Shown here: one piece after another, positions 51,276 to 59,490 of the stretch
How positions within the stretch are numbered: position 1 is the first letter of the stretch
How the letters are laid out: every line of letters begins with the position of its first letter
Position numbers and translations under genes: made by a program
Assembly: GCA_038740895.1 (NCBI GenBank)
Contig: JAVYLK010000003.1
Location: 1 to 64,000, forward strand
Direction: 5' to 3'
Source: Caldarchaeum sp038740895
GTDB lineage: Archaea; Thermoproteota; Nitrososphaeria_A; Caldarchaeales; Caldarchaeaceae
DNA length: 64,000 bases
The notes under the pieces: generated by a model
Databases searched by the model: none
The model's input: only the letters and a program-made list of their open reading frames with translations
What the model was told of the DNA's origin: nothing

Positions 51276-52193
51276 CTACCTTCCGCCGTACACGGGGGTA
51301 AGCCATCTACGGTACTCCGGCTCCAGCCCTCTCACGGTCCTAAAGTACTTCTCCATCAGCTGCTTGGTGACGGGCCCGGGGGAGCCGTCCCCAATAGTTC
51401 GGCCGTCAACCTCCAGCACGGGTAGAATCTCCACAGCTGTCCCCGTGAAGAAAAGCTCGTCGGCGGTGTACAGCTCCGTCCTAGTGATGGCTCTTTCCAC
51501 GACCTTGTAGCCCATGTCGCCGGCCAGAGTTATGACCGAGTCTCTAGTTATACCCTCTAGGATTGCTGAAGTTTTCGCAGGCGTGTGGACGACCCCGTCC
51601 TTGATTAGGAAAACATTCTCACCAGCTCCCTCACTCACGAACCCTGACTGGTCGAGTAGAATAGCTTCGTCGTAGCCTGCTTTCTTGGCTTCGGTCGAGG
51701 CTAGGATCGAGTTGAGGTAGTTGGCAGAAGCCTTTGCTCTAGGCGGCATCGAGGTGTCGGGAAGCCTCCTCCAGGAAGAGATGCAGACTCTCAGTCCTTG
51801 CTTCGAGAAGAATTTTTCAAACTGAAACACCACAACGAAGGCGTGGACGGGGAGGTCGGAGGCGTTCAAAGACATCAGGTTCTCGCCTGCGTAAATGACG
51901 GGCCTTATGTAGATGTTTGACCTGAAGCCGTTTTCCTTGACTGTTCGGATGACCGCTTGCTCCAACTGTTCGACCGTGAAGGGGTTGTTGAGCATTATGA
52001 TTTTCGCGGAGTCGACAAGCCTCTTTATATGCTCCCTCAGCCTGAACACGTAAACTTCGTCGTCGTGGTAGTATCCCCTGATTCCCTCGAAGACCGCTGA
52101 GCCATAGTGTAGGGCGTTGACCGAGACGTGTATCTTCGCCTGCTCCCACGGGACAAGCTCACCATCCATCCAAACAGCCTTCAAACCGACCAT
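51276..52193 (-). CDS. ilvE: Branched-chain amino acid aminotransferase
   Basis: 305 aa from ATG 52193 (frame opens at 52199; TATA placement favours the inner ATG). Fold-type IV PLP enzyme: AVWMDGELVPWEQAKI, NALHYGSAVFEGIRGY, the PLP-Lys region PRAKASANYLNSI and DEAILLDQSGFVSEGAGENV. It interconverts Leu/Ile/Val and their 2-oxo acids, linking to the E1/E2 dehydrogenase parts. A TTTTTAA element is at 52210-52216. Confidence 0.93.
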   Translation of the reverse strand: MVGLKAVWMDGELVPWEQAKIHVSVNALHYGSAVFEGIRGYYHDDEVYVFRLREHIKRLVDSAKIIMLNNPFTVEQLEQAVIRTVKENGFRSNIYIRPVIYAGENLMSLNASDLPVHAFVVVFQFEKFFSKQGLRVCISSWRRLPDTSMPPRAKASANYLNSILASTEAKKAGYDEAILLDQSGFVSEGAGENVFLIKDGVVHTPAKTSAILEGITRDSVITLAGDMGYKVVERAITRTELYTADELFFTGTAVEILPVLEVDGRTIGDGSPGPVTKQLMEKYFRTVRGLEPEYRRWLTPVYGGR

Positions 52194-52227
52194 CAACATT
52201 CGAAGCCTATTTTTAACGATTTAGGGC

Positions 52228-52869
52228 CTAGACCGCCATCAAAACATGCTCGAGAAAATGCGGCTCCGGCAGAGCTCCTTCAAACATCACCCTGTCGTTG
52301 ATTACAACCTTAGGGACGGCCATCACGTCGTACTTGTTGGCCAAGTGGGGGAACTCTATGGCTTCGACCATGTCTGCGGTGATGAGCATGTTCTCCAAAG
52401 CCATCTGGTGAGCCGTCCTTACGGCCCTTGGACAGTAAGGGCATGTTGGGGTCACGAAGACTTGTATGTGCACCGGGGTGTTTATCCTTTTCAGCCTTTC
52501 GACTGTGGAGGGTGAGAGCCTCGACTTCCCCCTGCTAACGTCGTTCAAATCTTCCAGCAGGGCTGCGAACTCGTACCCAGCCGGCAGGCCGAAGTATCTT
52601 ACGCCGAACTCCTTCTCCCCGTGAAGAAGGAGAGCGGGGATCTTGTCCACCCGCCACTTTTCAGCTGCTTGCTTATCCTTCTCAAACTCGTAGGTCTCGA
52701 GCCTTATCTTTCCGTTGGCAAGCTCCGCCAGCTCCTCGGCCAGCTCCCTCAAATCCCTGCAGTACTGGCATTCGAACTCCTGAGTGAAAACCCTCATGAT
52801 AACTTCCGAAGACATGCCGCTGAGCTTGCTCCTTACCGCCCTGCGGTCGTTCTCGTTCAGAATCGGCAT
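52228..52869 (-). CDS. Protein disulfide oxidoreductase (double glutaredoxin/thioredoxin fold)
   Basis: 213 aa with two thioredoxin units and two redox motifs, CQYC (34-37) and CPYC (143-146), the pattern of PDO proteins of thermophiles that support intracellular disulfides. cis-Pro loops IPALLLHG and VPKVVIND follow each. Cytosolic (no signal). A leaderless start is predicted from the TATA at 52888-52896. Confidence 0.92.
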   Translation of the reverse strand: MPILNENDRRAVRSKLSGMSSEVIMRVFTQEFECQYCRDLRELAEELAELANGKIRLETYEFEKDKQAAEKWRVDKIPALLLHGEKEFGVRYFGLPAGYEFAALLEDLNDVSRGKSRLSPSTVERLKRINTPVHIQVFVTPTCPYCPRAVRTAHQMALENMLITADMVEAIEFPHLANKYDVMAVPKVVINDRVMFEGALPEPHFLEHVLMAV

Positions 52870-52887
52870 GAAAACATTGGTCTCTGC

Positions 52888-52896
52888 CTATAAATA
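52888..52896 (-). promoter_or_regulatory. TATA box for the PDO gene
   Basis: Minus-strand TATTTATAG, ~24 nt before ATG 52869. Confidence 0.5.
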
Positions 52897-52938
52897 TACT
52901 TTGGGAAAAGGTAATTAGTCATGGTTTGGCAAACGTAG

Positions 52939-53418
52939 ATGCTTATGGATTCCAGACTCGTTTTGGCGGTGGTTGTTCTCGCTTTTTCAGCCGGTCTCGG
53001 CGCATTCCTGCTCATAAGCGGCACTAGCCCTCCTCAACAAACGTCTACGGACGTTGCGCAGAGGACTACGGCTACGGCTGGGCCTAGGGTTGTGGAGCTG
53101 ACGCTCTACCTCAACGACTATGGGTACAACGCCTCCCGTGGAGGGCCCACCATCAGAGCATTCGTCGGCGACACGATACGTTTGAGGCTTGTGGGCAACG
53201 GCTCGGGCCCGGTCGTGCACGACTTCGTCCTCGACGACAAGAGCCCGTCACCCTACAGCGTCAAGTCAGAAAGGCTGAGGAGGGGGCAGGTACAGGTTAT
53301 CGAGTTCACGGCTTCGTTTCCGGGGAGCTTCAAGTACTACTGCAGCGTAGCTCCGTTCGCAGGGCCCAGCCACAGGGACAGGGGTCAAGAAGGAGTTATT
53401 GAGATTCTTCAGAAGTGA
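52939..53418 (+). CDS. Membrane-anchored cupredoxin
   Basis: 159 aa. N-terminal transmembrane segment (LVLAVVVLAFSAGLGAFLLI) then a Ser/Thr-rich linker and a cupredoxin domain. Likely copper ligands: His in VVHDF, Cys in KYYCSV and His in SHRDRGQEG. No axial Met is seen; a Gln may replace it. The Cys-to-His gap is longer than in plastocyanins. It probably carries electrons or copper outside the membrane, coupled (GTGA overlap) to a four-helix protein. Confidence 0.85.
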   Translation: MLMDSRLVLAVVVLAFSAGLGAFLLISGTSPPQQTSTDVAQRTTATAGPRVVELTLYLNDYGYNASRGGPTIRAFVGDTIRLRLVGNGSGPVVHDFVLDDKSPSPYSVKSERLRRGQVQVIEFTASFPGSFKYYCSVAPFAGPSHRDRGQEGVIEILQK

Positions 53419-53789
53419 GCAAGGTGAGGTACGTCTACGTCGCCCTTGCCTTGTTGTCCTCTATTCTGTTTAGTTTGGTTTTGCTGATCACCGACGCTGA
53501 GCTGTGGACCGTTGCTCCAACTCACGCATACGGGTTGATTGTGTTCACGTTCCTAGACGTCGTCCTTCTAGCAGCCGCGCTTGCTGGGTGGCGGAGGACA
53601 GCCGACGTCGGGGTGTTCTGGGGTGTTGGGAAGCTGGCTGTGTTCCTAGGAGACATACTCACCGCACCAGAGTTCGGCATCACCTACGCCGAGTTCGCAG
53701 CCTACCTGTTCAGCCTCTGGGCCTACGACGGTCTGCTGGCTTCTCAAGCAGCCATATCGGTGGCGTCATACATCCAGAAGAAACGCTAG
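53415..53789 (+). CDS. Four-helix membrane protein coupled to cupredoxin
   Basis: 124 aa, GTG start overlapping the cupredoxin stop. Four hydrophobic segments (~8-27, 36-58, 67-83 and 90-115) and a Lys/Arg end. No haem or quinone motif is obvious. Membrane partner of the cupredoxin is the natural reading. Ends overlapping the convergent aminotransferase gene by 4 nt. Confidence 0.75.
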   Translation: MSKVRYVYVALALLSSILFSLVLLITDAELWTVAPTHAYGLIVFTFLDVVLLAAALAGWRRTADVGVFWGVGKLAVFLGDILTAPEFGITYAEFAAYLFSLWAYDGLLASQAAISVASYIQKKR

Positions 53790-54979
53790 GCACTTCCCGA
53801 TATTTCCTCGGCGAAGACGTTTGTCCCGTCGTTCAGGCTTATGCCTAGCTCCTTGAACGTATCCCTCAAGGCTGTTAGCGTCGGGATGATGTACCTAGAG
53901 CTGGCTGTCACGCACATGTGGCCGACTCGGATAATCTTACCGCTCAGTGAAGAAATACCCGCCCCTATCATTATTCTATGCTTCCGCAGCATTATTTGGT
54001 TTATCTTTCCACTATCCTTCCACACGGCGCTCGGCAACGCAACAGCGGTGACGGTGGGCGAGGCGGTTTCCTCAGCCGGGAATGTCTCCAGACCCATAGC
54101 CCTAATCGCTTTCCTGAAGGCAGCCCCGACCCGGGCATGACGCCTGTACCTTTCGTCAAGCCCTTCGTCGAGCGCCGCCCTAGCAGCGGCCCTGAAGCAT
54201 AGGACGGCGTGGGGGCTTATCGTCGTGGGATATGGATGGCCTATGCCCTTCCACTGGTCCATGTAGTACCTCCATATTCCTAGGTTTGTGAAGAAGGACC
54301 GGGGCTTTGTCTTCCTTTTAGAGAAAGCTTCCCAAGCCTTCTCGCTGACAGCCACGGGCACCGTTCCCGGTATGCTTCCCAGACATTTGTTAGCGTAGCC
54401 GACGCAGTAGTCGAGACCCCAGCCGTCAAAGTCAAGCTCCACACCTCCGTATGAAGATATTGCGTCAAGCAGGAAGAGACAACCCCTTTCATCGGATATT
54501 TTTGAATATTCCTGGACAGGGTTGAGCACGCCTGTTGAAGTCTCGTTCTGGACGGCCAGGACGGCCTTAGCATCTCGATGAGCCTTCAGAACCTCCTCCA
54601 GTTTATTTGGACTCACAACACCTCCGTCCTCAGCCAAGACCCTCACAACATCTGCACCCACGAGCTCAGCGACCTCGGCAAGCCTCTGCCCGAAATAACC
54701 GTTGACGACCGCCACCGCCTTCTCCCCCGGCTCGAGCAAACTCGCTACGCCGGTCTCGAGCGCCACCGTCCCAGGAGCCGGCATCATGAACACTTCTGCC
54801 TTTGTCTTGAAGATCGAGGCCGCGAGCTTGACAGCGTCCTCGTAGACAGGAGCCCAGTCGGGACCGTAGTGGGCGACTATAGGCGTGGCGAGAACTTTCA
54901 TCACTTCGGGGTGGAGCTCGGACGGCCCCGGTATCATCAGTATTGTTCTATCGCCAAACAAGTTTGGGTTGACCGCCAT
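53786..54979 (-). CDS. Class V aminotransferase (alanine-glyoxylate/serine-pyruvate type)
   Basis: 397 aa. PLP fold-type I: MIPGPSELHPEVMKVLATPI opening, APGTVALETGVASLLEPG, QNETSTGVLNPV, LFLLDAISSYGGVELDFDGWG and the PLP-Lys region CVGYANKCLGSIPG. Transfers amino groups between Ala/Ser and glyoxylate/pyruvate in the family. Start ATG is 26 nt from a TATA at 55001-55009 (TTTAAATAT). Confidence 0.9.
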   Translation of the reverse strand: MAVNPNLFGDRTILMIPGPSELHPEVMKVLATPIVAHYGPDWAPVYEDAVKLAASIFKTKAEVFMMPAPGTVALETGVASLLEPGEKAVAVVNGYFGQRLAEVAELVGADVVRVLAEDGGVVSPNKLEEVLKAHRDAKAVLAVQNETSTGVLNPVQEYSKISDERGCLFLLDAISSYGGVELDFDGWGLDYCVGYANKCLGSIPGTVPVAVSEKAWEAFSKRKTKPRSFFTNLGIWRYYMDQWKGIGHPYPTTISPHAVLCFRAAARAALDEGLDERYRRHARVGAAFRKAIRAMGLETFPAEETASPTVTAVALPSAVWKDSGKINQIMLRKHRIMIGAGISSLSGKIIRVGHMCVTASSRYIIPTLTALRDTFKELGISLNDGTNVFAEEISGSA

Positions 54980-55000
54980 GCCTCCACCCTTGAACGCTGG

Positions 55001-55009
55001 TTTAAATAT
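55001..55009 (-). promoter_or_regulatory. TATA box for the class V aminotransferase
   Basis: ATATTTAAA on the minus strand, 26 nt before ATG 54979; leaderless. Confidence 0.55.
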
Positions 55010-55024
55010 GTTGTAGGATTAGTG

Positions 55025-55309
55025 TTAGGCGTTGAGCCTTAAATTGACGAGGTCCGCCAGAACGTGGTTCCTCACTTCCACGATGACTCTCTTTACGCCC
55101 TCACATTTGCTTGCCAGCGCCTTCGCGGCTTCAGCGAAGGTTAAGACCCTAGGCGAGTAAGGGTCTCTGCAGACGTACAGAATCAGCACCACGCCGTCGC
55201 CCAAGTCCTTCACCTCCACCGACGATTCGAGAAATAGGGCCGGAGCTCCGGAAACTGGGTCCCTGAGCTTCTTCAAACATTCGACCACTTTCTCGGCTAG
55301 CTCGGTCAT
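55025..55309 (-). CDS. Small protein, possibly MIP18/DUF59-like
   Basis: 94 aa. KVVECLKKLRDPVSGAPAL near the N-terminus echoes the DUF59 pattern (V...L..V.DPE.G), followed by alternating strands and a helix (FAEAAKALASKC). The conserved cysteine region of Fe-S scaffold DUF59 proteins is not clearly present, so this is tentative. Leaderless start from a TATA at 55331-55340, divergent from the ATPase genes. Confidence 0.5.
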   Translation of the reverse strand: MTELAEKVVECLKKLRDPVSGAPALFLESSVEVKDLGDGVVLILYVCRDPYSPRVLTFAEAAKALASKCEGVKRVIVEVRNHVLADLVNLRLNA

Positions 55310-55330
55310 CCAGAAGTTTTCGCAGCCTCC

Positions 55331-55349
55331 CTAAAATAAGGTTATAATC
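55331..55349. promoter_or_regulatory. Divergent TATA elements (DUF59-like gene / ATPase genes)
   Basis: CTAAAATAAG (55331-55340) serves ATG 55309 leftward; GTTATAAT (55341-55348) lies ~25 nt before GTG 55370 rightward. Both predict leaderless starts. Confidence 0.5.
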
Positions 55350-55369
55350 AACCGCTCAAAATCTAAGCC

Positions 55370-55705
55370 GTGGCCACTAAGGTTGAGGAAGTTGTTGAGC
55401 TGTTGAAGAAGGTCGAGGAGAAGCTGGACGAGCTTCAGGAAACGGCCAACGTTTACCGGAGGGAGTTGTTGGAGACGGCGTCGAGGGAGGCTGAGAAGCT
55501 CAAGACAAGGCTGTTGGAGGAGGCTAGAGCGAGGGAAGAGAGCCTTCTGTCTGAAGAGGTTAAGAAATCTGAGGAGAGAGCGAATGAGATTATCGCCAGA
55601 GGGTCTTCGGAGGCGGACCGTGTGAGGAGGAGGGCGGAGGATCTCAGGCAGAAGGCTGAGGAAATGGTTCTGAAGTCCGTCCTGTCGGGCAGGATAACAT
55701 TATAG
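55370..55705 (+). CDS. A-type ATP synthase subunit H (peripheral-stalk coiled coil)
   Basis: 111 aa, GTG start. Almost entirely a charged coiled coil (EEVVELLKKVEEKLDELQ to RRAEDLRQKAEEM) with a short hydrophobic end, as in AhaH/subunit G stalk proteins. Position directly before the subunit C gene supports the call. In methanogens ahaH starts a full ATPase operon; here only H and C are together. Confidence 0.75.
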   Translation: MATKVEEVVELLKKVEEKLDELQETANVYRRELLETASREAEKLKTRLLEEARAREESLLSEEVKKSEERANEIIARGSSEADRVRRRAEDLRQKAEEMVLKSVLSGRITL

Positions 55706-55721
55706 ACCAGCTTCGAGGAGT

Positions 55722-56789
55722 TTGGCCGTCTTGGTGAGGCTTGAAGGCGACCCAGTTTATGCGGTAGCCAAGGCTTATGCGCTAAGGTCGATGCTCATGC
55801 CTTACGCCGTGTTGGAGGAGCTGGCCGACTCACGGTCTCTGACAGACCTTGTGGAAAGGCTCCGAACATCGCCGTACGGCCCGTTCCTAGCCCAGCTACA
55901 AAAACCCTTCACGGCCTTAGAAGTAGAGAAATCTCTGTGGAGACACTTGGTCCACGTCCATTACGGATTTATTCAGACAGCGCCCAAGCCCTTTCTGCTA
56001 AAACAGTACTTTATGCGGTATGTCTACTTCAACCTCAAGAGTATTCTTAAAGGAAAAGCCATGAACAAGCCTGTGGATGAAGTGCTCAAGTCGGTCGACT
56101 TGTATCCTGAAACGCTCCTAGCCATCAGAGACAGGGCCCTCAGGGCTGCATCTGCCAAGGACATGGCTGAAGCCGTTAAGGAGCTCGTCAAGACCGAGCT
56201 TTCCTCCCTCGTATCGTCAGCCGTGGCGGTGTGGGAAAGTAAGAGGGATTTTTCAGCCATAGACGCTGTAGTTGACAAGATGTACGTCGAGGGCCTGCTC
56301 ATGGCGTTCAAGAAGACTCCGAGGAGCGCCCGTAAATACTTAAGGCCTTTTGTCTCGATGGATGTGGACACATACGCCCTGACCACGGCTTTGAGGTCTA
56401 GGGGCTGGAGGCTTACACTGCCCCAGGCTAAGGAGTTCCTTCCTTCGCAGACGATTAACGTGAAGATGAGCGATGTGGAGAATCTTTTGACGGCAGAGGA
56501 CGTTAAGGCTGTGTTTCAGCAGATCCAGTTGATGGACTACATGCGAAAGGTCAGCGTTGAGGACGAGCTTTACAAGACAGCGTTGTCGATCGAGGAAAGT
56601 GCAAGGAATGCGAAGATTAGGTACTCTGCTGAGAGCTTCTACAAAACGCCTTACCAACAGTCTGTTCTAGCAGCCTTTCTGGTGTTGAAAGAAGTGGAGG
56701 TAAGGAACCTATCTACGATAGCCAAGAACATCGAGGAGGGCGTCGTAGACCCGGCTGCTATTGCAAGGCTTTTGGTCAAGTCCGTCTGA
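55722..56789 (+). CDS. atpC: A-type ATP synthase subunit C
   Basis: 355 aa. V/A-ATPase subunit C (AC39) fold: all-helical, three repeated units with YFMRYVYFNLKSILKG, DFSAIDAVVDKMYVEGLL and DVDTYALTTALRSRGW. It caps the rotor ring and joins the central stalk. The start is uncertain: TTG 55722, TTG 55731 or GTG 55734 (GAGGAG lies at ~55715-55720). Remaining ATPase genes are not in the window. Confidence 0.92.
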   Translation: MAVLVRLEGDPVYAVAKAYALRSMLMPYAVLEELADSRSLTDLVERLRTSPYGPFLAQLQKPFTALEVEKSLWRHLVHVHYGFIQTAPKPFLLKQYFMRYVYFNLKSILKGKAMNKPVDEVLKSVDLYPETLLAIRDRALRAASAKDMAEAVKELVKTELSSLVSSAVAVWESKRDFSAIDAVVDKMYVEGLLMAFKKTPRSARKYLRPFVSMDVDTYALTTALRSRGWRLTLPQAKEFLPSQTINVKMSDVENLLTAEDVKAVFQQIQLMDYMRKVSVEDELYKTALSIEESARNAKIRYSAESFYKTPYQQSVLAAFLVLKEVEVRNLSTIAKNIEEGVVDPAAIARLLVKSV

Positions 56790-56812
56790 AAGGCTGGCGA
56801 AAAGCTTCAACC

Positions 56813-56820
56813 TTTAAATC
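56813..56820 (+). promoter_or_regulatory. TATA box for DUF1464 gene
   Basis: TTTAAATC, ~27 nt before ATG 56843. Confidence 0.45.
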
Positions 56821-56842
56821 AATTGCTAACAGGTAGGGTCCC

Positions 56843-57949
56843 ATGCGTGCACTGGGTATAGACCCGGGAACTGGGAACTTCGACTTCTGCTGCATCGAGG
56901 ACGACGTGGACAGGGTTGTTTTAGATGAGACCGTTCCGTCGAAGCTCGTCGCCGAGGAGACCGGACAAATAATCCGAGTTATCAAGCAAGCCTCGCCCGA
57001 CGTCGTGGCCGGACCCTCGGGATACGGCCTGCCGTTGAAGAAAGTAGCCGAGCTGTCCGACGATGACTTGGCCTTAACGACGCTGGAGAAAAAGACGGAC
57101 TCGGGAATCTCTGTGCTCAGCGGTGTGAGACGGCTGCTGAGGATGATGAAGGAAGAGGGCATCGACGCGTACATGGTGCCCGGAGTTGTTCAGCTTTCCT
57201 CAGTACCGGAATACCGCAAGATCAATCGGGTTGACATGGGCACGGCTGACAAGACATGCGCTGCGGCCTACGCCGTGTGGGACCAGTCCCGAAGGCTTGG
57301 GATCAAGTACGGGGATACTAGGCTTGTCTGCGTCGAGCTGGGCTACGGCTACAACGCCGCGGTAGCTGTAGAGAACGGCAGGATCGTCGACGGGTTCGGC
57401 GGAACGTGTTTTCCCGGGCCAGGCTACCTGTCTCACGGTGGGATGGACGGGGAGCTGGCATATCTCTTGGGGGAGTTCAGCAAGAAAAGGCTTTTCGAGG
57501 GAGGCGCTTCTTACACGGAGGCGGGCTCTTCGGCCCCACTCGAGGATTTTGTTCAGAAGCGCTGCTCCGAATTCATAGATGGGTGGAGCAGCTTTGTTGA
57601 GGGAGTGGTCAAGGCTGTGGCTGGCTTGTCGTCGGTGATGGATTCTAAGCCGTATGAGGTGGTTTTGACGGGCAGGCTCTCCAGGGTGCCGGAGTTGAGG
57701 GAGGATATCGTCCAAGCTGTGGAGCGGAGGCTGGGTCTCAGGGCACGCAGGCCTGGGAACGTGTTCGCGAGGAGGGCTAAGGATGTTGCTATGGGGGCTG
57801 CTTTGGTCGCCGACGGGTTGGGCGGAGGTAGGTATGCTGAGCTTGTCGAGACCCTCGAGCTACGGAAATGTTCTGGAACGGTTCTCGACCATGTCAAACT
57901 GCCCAGCTTCGACGTCAGAAACATCATAAAACAGTTAAGGCAGGACTGA
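56843..57949 (+). CDS. DUF1464 ASKHA-fold kinase-like protein
   Basis: 368 aa. Opens ALGIDPGTGNFDFC, the phosphate-1 loop of acetate/sugar kinase-Hsp70-actin proteins; VCVELGYGYNAAVAVENGRIVDGFGGT is phosphate-2-like and YEVVLTGRLSRVPELRE adenosine-like. Annotated in databases as a predicted butyrate kinase; the true acceptor is unproven. It converges with an RFAP-synthase-like gene (15-nt overlap). Confidence 0.82.
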   Translation: MRALGIDPGTGNFDFCCIEDDVDRVVLDETVPSKLVAEETGQIIRVIKQASPDVVAGPSGYGLPLKKVAELSDDDLALTTLEKKTDSGISVLSGVRRLLRMMKEEGIDAYMVPGVVQLSSVPEYRKINRVDMGTADKTCAAAYAVWDQSRRLGIKYGDTRLVCVELGYGYNAAVAVENGRIVDGFGGTCFPGPGYLSHGGMDGELAYLLGEFSKKRLFEGGASYTEAGSSAPLEDFVQKRCSEFIDGWSSFVEGVVKAVAGLSSVMDSKPYEVVLTGRLSRVPELREDIVQAVERRLGLRARRPGNVFARRAKDVAMGAALVADGLGGGRYAELVETLELRKCSGTVLDHVKLPSFDVRNIIKQLRQD

Positions 57950-58870
57950 AGTTTGCGCCCCTTTGTTGTCTGCCTTCGTGGCGAAGACCACCCATCCATC
58001 GCCCAGCCGTTCACGTGTTCTAGAAACCGCTTCCTCCGCATCTTTGAAGGAGCTGAAGAACCCGTACACAGCCGGGCCCCAAGAGCTCTGCCCTAGGCCC
58101 AAAGCTCCGCAATCCTCCAGAATCCTCAAAGGCTCGGGGCGCCTGTAAACTCCTCCCTGAACCTGTGAAAAGTGGGAACCGATGGCTTTCTGCAGCTCTG
58201 TCAAGGCTTGTCCGAATTCTTCAGCGTCTTTTTCAGCTAGGGCTGGCAGCAGCTTCCCCATAACTAGGTGTGATAGCGAGGCACATTTTTCGTCAGGCAT
58301 GGCGGGGAGACGGCTGAAAAGCTCGGCCTCCTGCTCGTCGGAGGGGCCCTTCTCACGTTCGGGGTACGCTACTGCGAACGCCCATTCTTCGGGGAAGCTC
58401 ATCCTCAGAAAGCCTGAAACACGTCCCGAATTCTTTCGCTTAGGCATGTCTACGACAAACCCGCCGTTTTCGAACACCGCCACACCCACTCCTGAAACGC
58501 TTCCACGGCCGAGCGCCCCCGCAAGCAGGCGTGTCGACGGGTTCAGGCCGTTGGCTTTGCACAGGGCGGTGGACACGGAGAGAGATAGCTGAGTACGGGA
58601 TCCTAGGCCGACGTGTGCTGGAATAGTCTCGAGGACGGTTATCCTTCCAGTGAGCCTCTTGGCAAGGATTTTCTCAAGCCTAGCGGCCAGCGTCTTGACG
58701 TAATCTCGTTCATGTCCGTCGACTTCAAGCCCCTCCCAGCACTCAACTCTCACACGGCACGAAGGCTGCTCGACTCCAACACCGACTCCGCCGTACATCC
58801 GCCCAAAATGACCGCCAAGCTCCGTCAAACCGAGATGAAGCCTCGCCGGAGACTTGACATCAACGATCAA
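57935..58870 (-). CDS. mptG: RFAP synthase-like GHMP-family protein (methanopterin synthesis)
   Basis: 311 aa, TTG start overlapping the DUF447 stop. Beta-ribofuranosylaminobenzene 5'-phosphate synthase type: ARLHLGLTELGG opening, ETIPAHVGLGSRTQLSLSVS (GHMP loop), GRGSVSGVGVAVFENGGFVVD and CGALGLGQSSWGPAVYGF. It joins p-aminobenzoate and PRPP in the first committed step to methanopterin-type C1 carriers. A close GHMP kinase relative is possible but the motif set favours MptG. Confidence 0.88.
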   Translation of the reverse strand: MIVDVKSPARLHLGLTELGGHFGRMYGGVGVGVEQPSCRVRVECWEGLEVDGHERDYVKTLAARLEKILAKRLTGRITVLETIPAHVGLGSRTQLSLSVSTALCKANGLNPSTRLLAGALGRGSVSGVGVAVFENGGFVVDMPKRKNSGRVSGFLRMSFPEEWAFAVAYPEREKGPSDEQEAELFSRLPAMPDEKCASLSHLVMGKLLPALAEKDAEEFGQALTELQKAIGSHFSQVQGGVYRRPEPLRILEDCGALGLGQSSWGPAVYGFFSSFKDAEEAVSRTRERLGDGWVVFATKADNKGAQTSVLP

Positions 58871-59490
58871 GCACGATCAACCAGCCTAGACGCTTCTCTG
58901 ACGATCTTTTCAATCATGCTTAGATGGGCTTCGTTGGAGGAGACGCGTTGGACTAGTTTCTCGTAGTACTTGATTCTATCAAGCAGAGCCTCTGCTTCGT
59001 TGTGTCTCTCGGTTCCTGCGAAGGCCCTTACCCTAGTGAAGTGAATCAAGGCCTCCATCAAGGCATGCTCAGCCCTGCTGTAGGGTCGTGGCTTCTCAAC
59101 AACCAGGTCGACGTTCTCGACGCTGCATAAGGCCTCAGCTCTAGGCCCCGAGAATTCTCTGAGCTCCGAGACGACAGCCTCAACCCAAGCCGAGGCCTCC
59201 ATAACCCGGGGAGCGTTGACACGCCTAGCCTCTCCGAAGGTCAAGCCTTGGTCGAACACGGCTTTGTAGAAAACAACGGGGTCGCGGCATACGTTCACCA
59301 CTAAGCTCCGCCTGTTCACCAAATTGTTGTAGGTCTTCGTGTCTTTAAAGGGCTTGAGCAGGATTGAGACGCCGTCGGCCGTCGTGCAGCCCATCGCAGC
59401 CGCATGCGGCACGCCGTTAACCGAGTATGTCGACACTATCACCTCAACCCAGACACCGGCCATAAACCCGGCTTCAGCCAAGCTCTTCAA
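58867..59490 (-). CDS. DUF447 flavoprotein-like protein
   Basis: 207 aa, TTG start overlapping the E2 stop (TTGA). Split-barrel FMN-binding look: EVIVSTYSVNGVPHAAAMGC, LLKPFKDTKTYNNLVNRRSLVVNV, DPVVFYKAVFDQG. DUF447 genes accompany methanopterin genes in archaea and methylotrophs, matching the downstream mptG. The reaction is unknown. Confidence 0.85.
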   Translation of the reverse strand: MKSLAEAGFMAGVWVEVIVSTYSVNGVPHAAAMGCTTADGVSILLKPFKDTKTYNNLVNRRSLVVNVCRDPVVFYKAVFDQGLTFGEARRVNAPRVMEASAWVEAVVSELREFSGPRAEALCSVENVDLVVEKPRPYSRAEHALMEALIHFTRVRAFAGTERHNEAEALLDRIKYYEKLVQRVSSNEAHLSMIEKIVREASRLVDRA

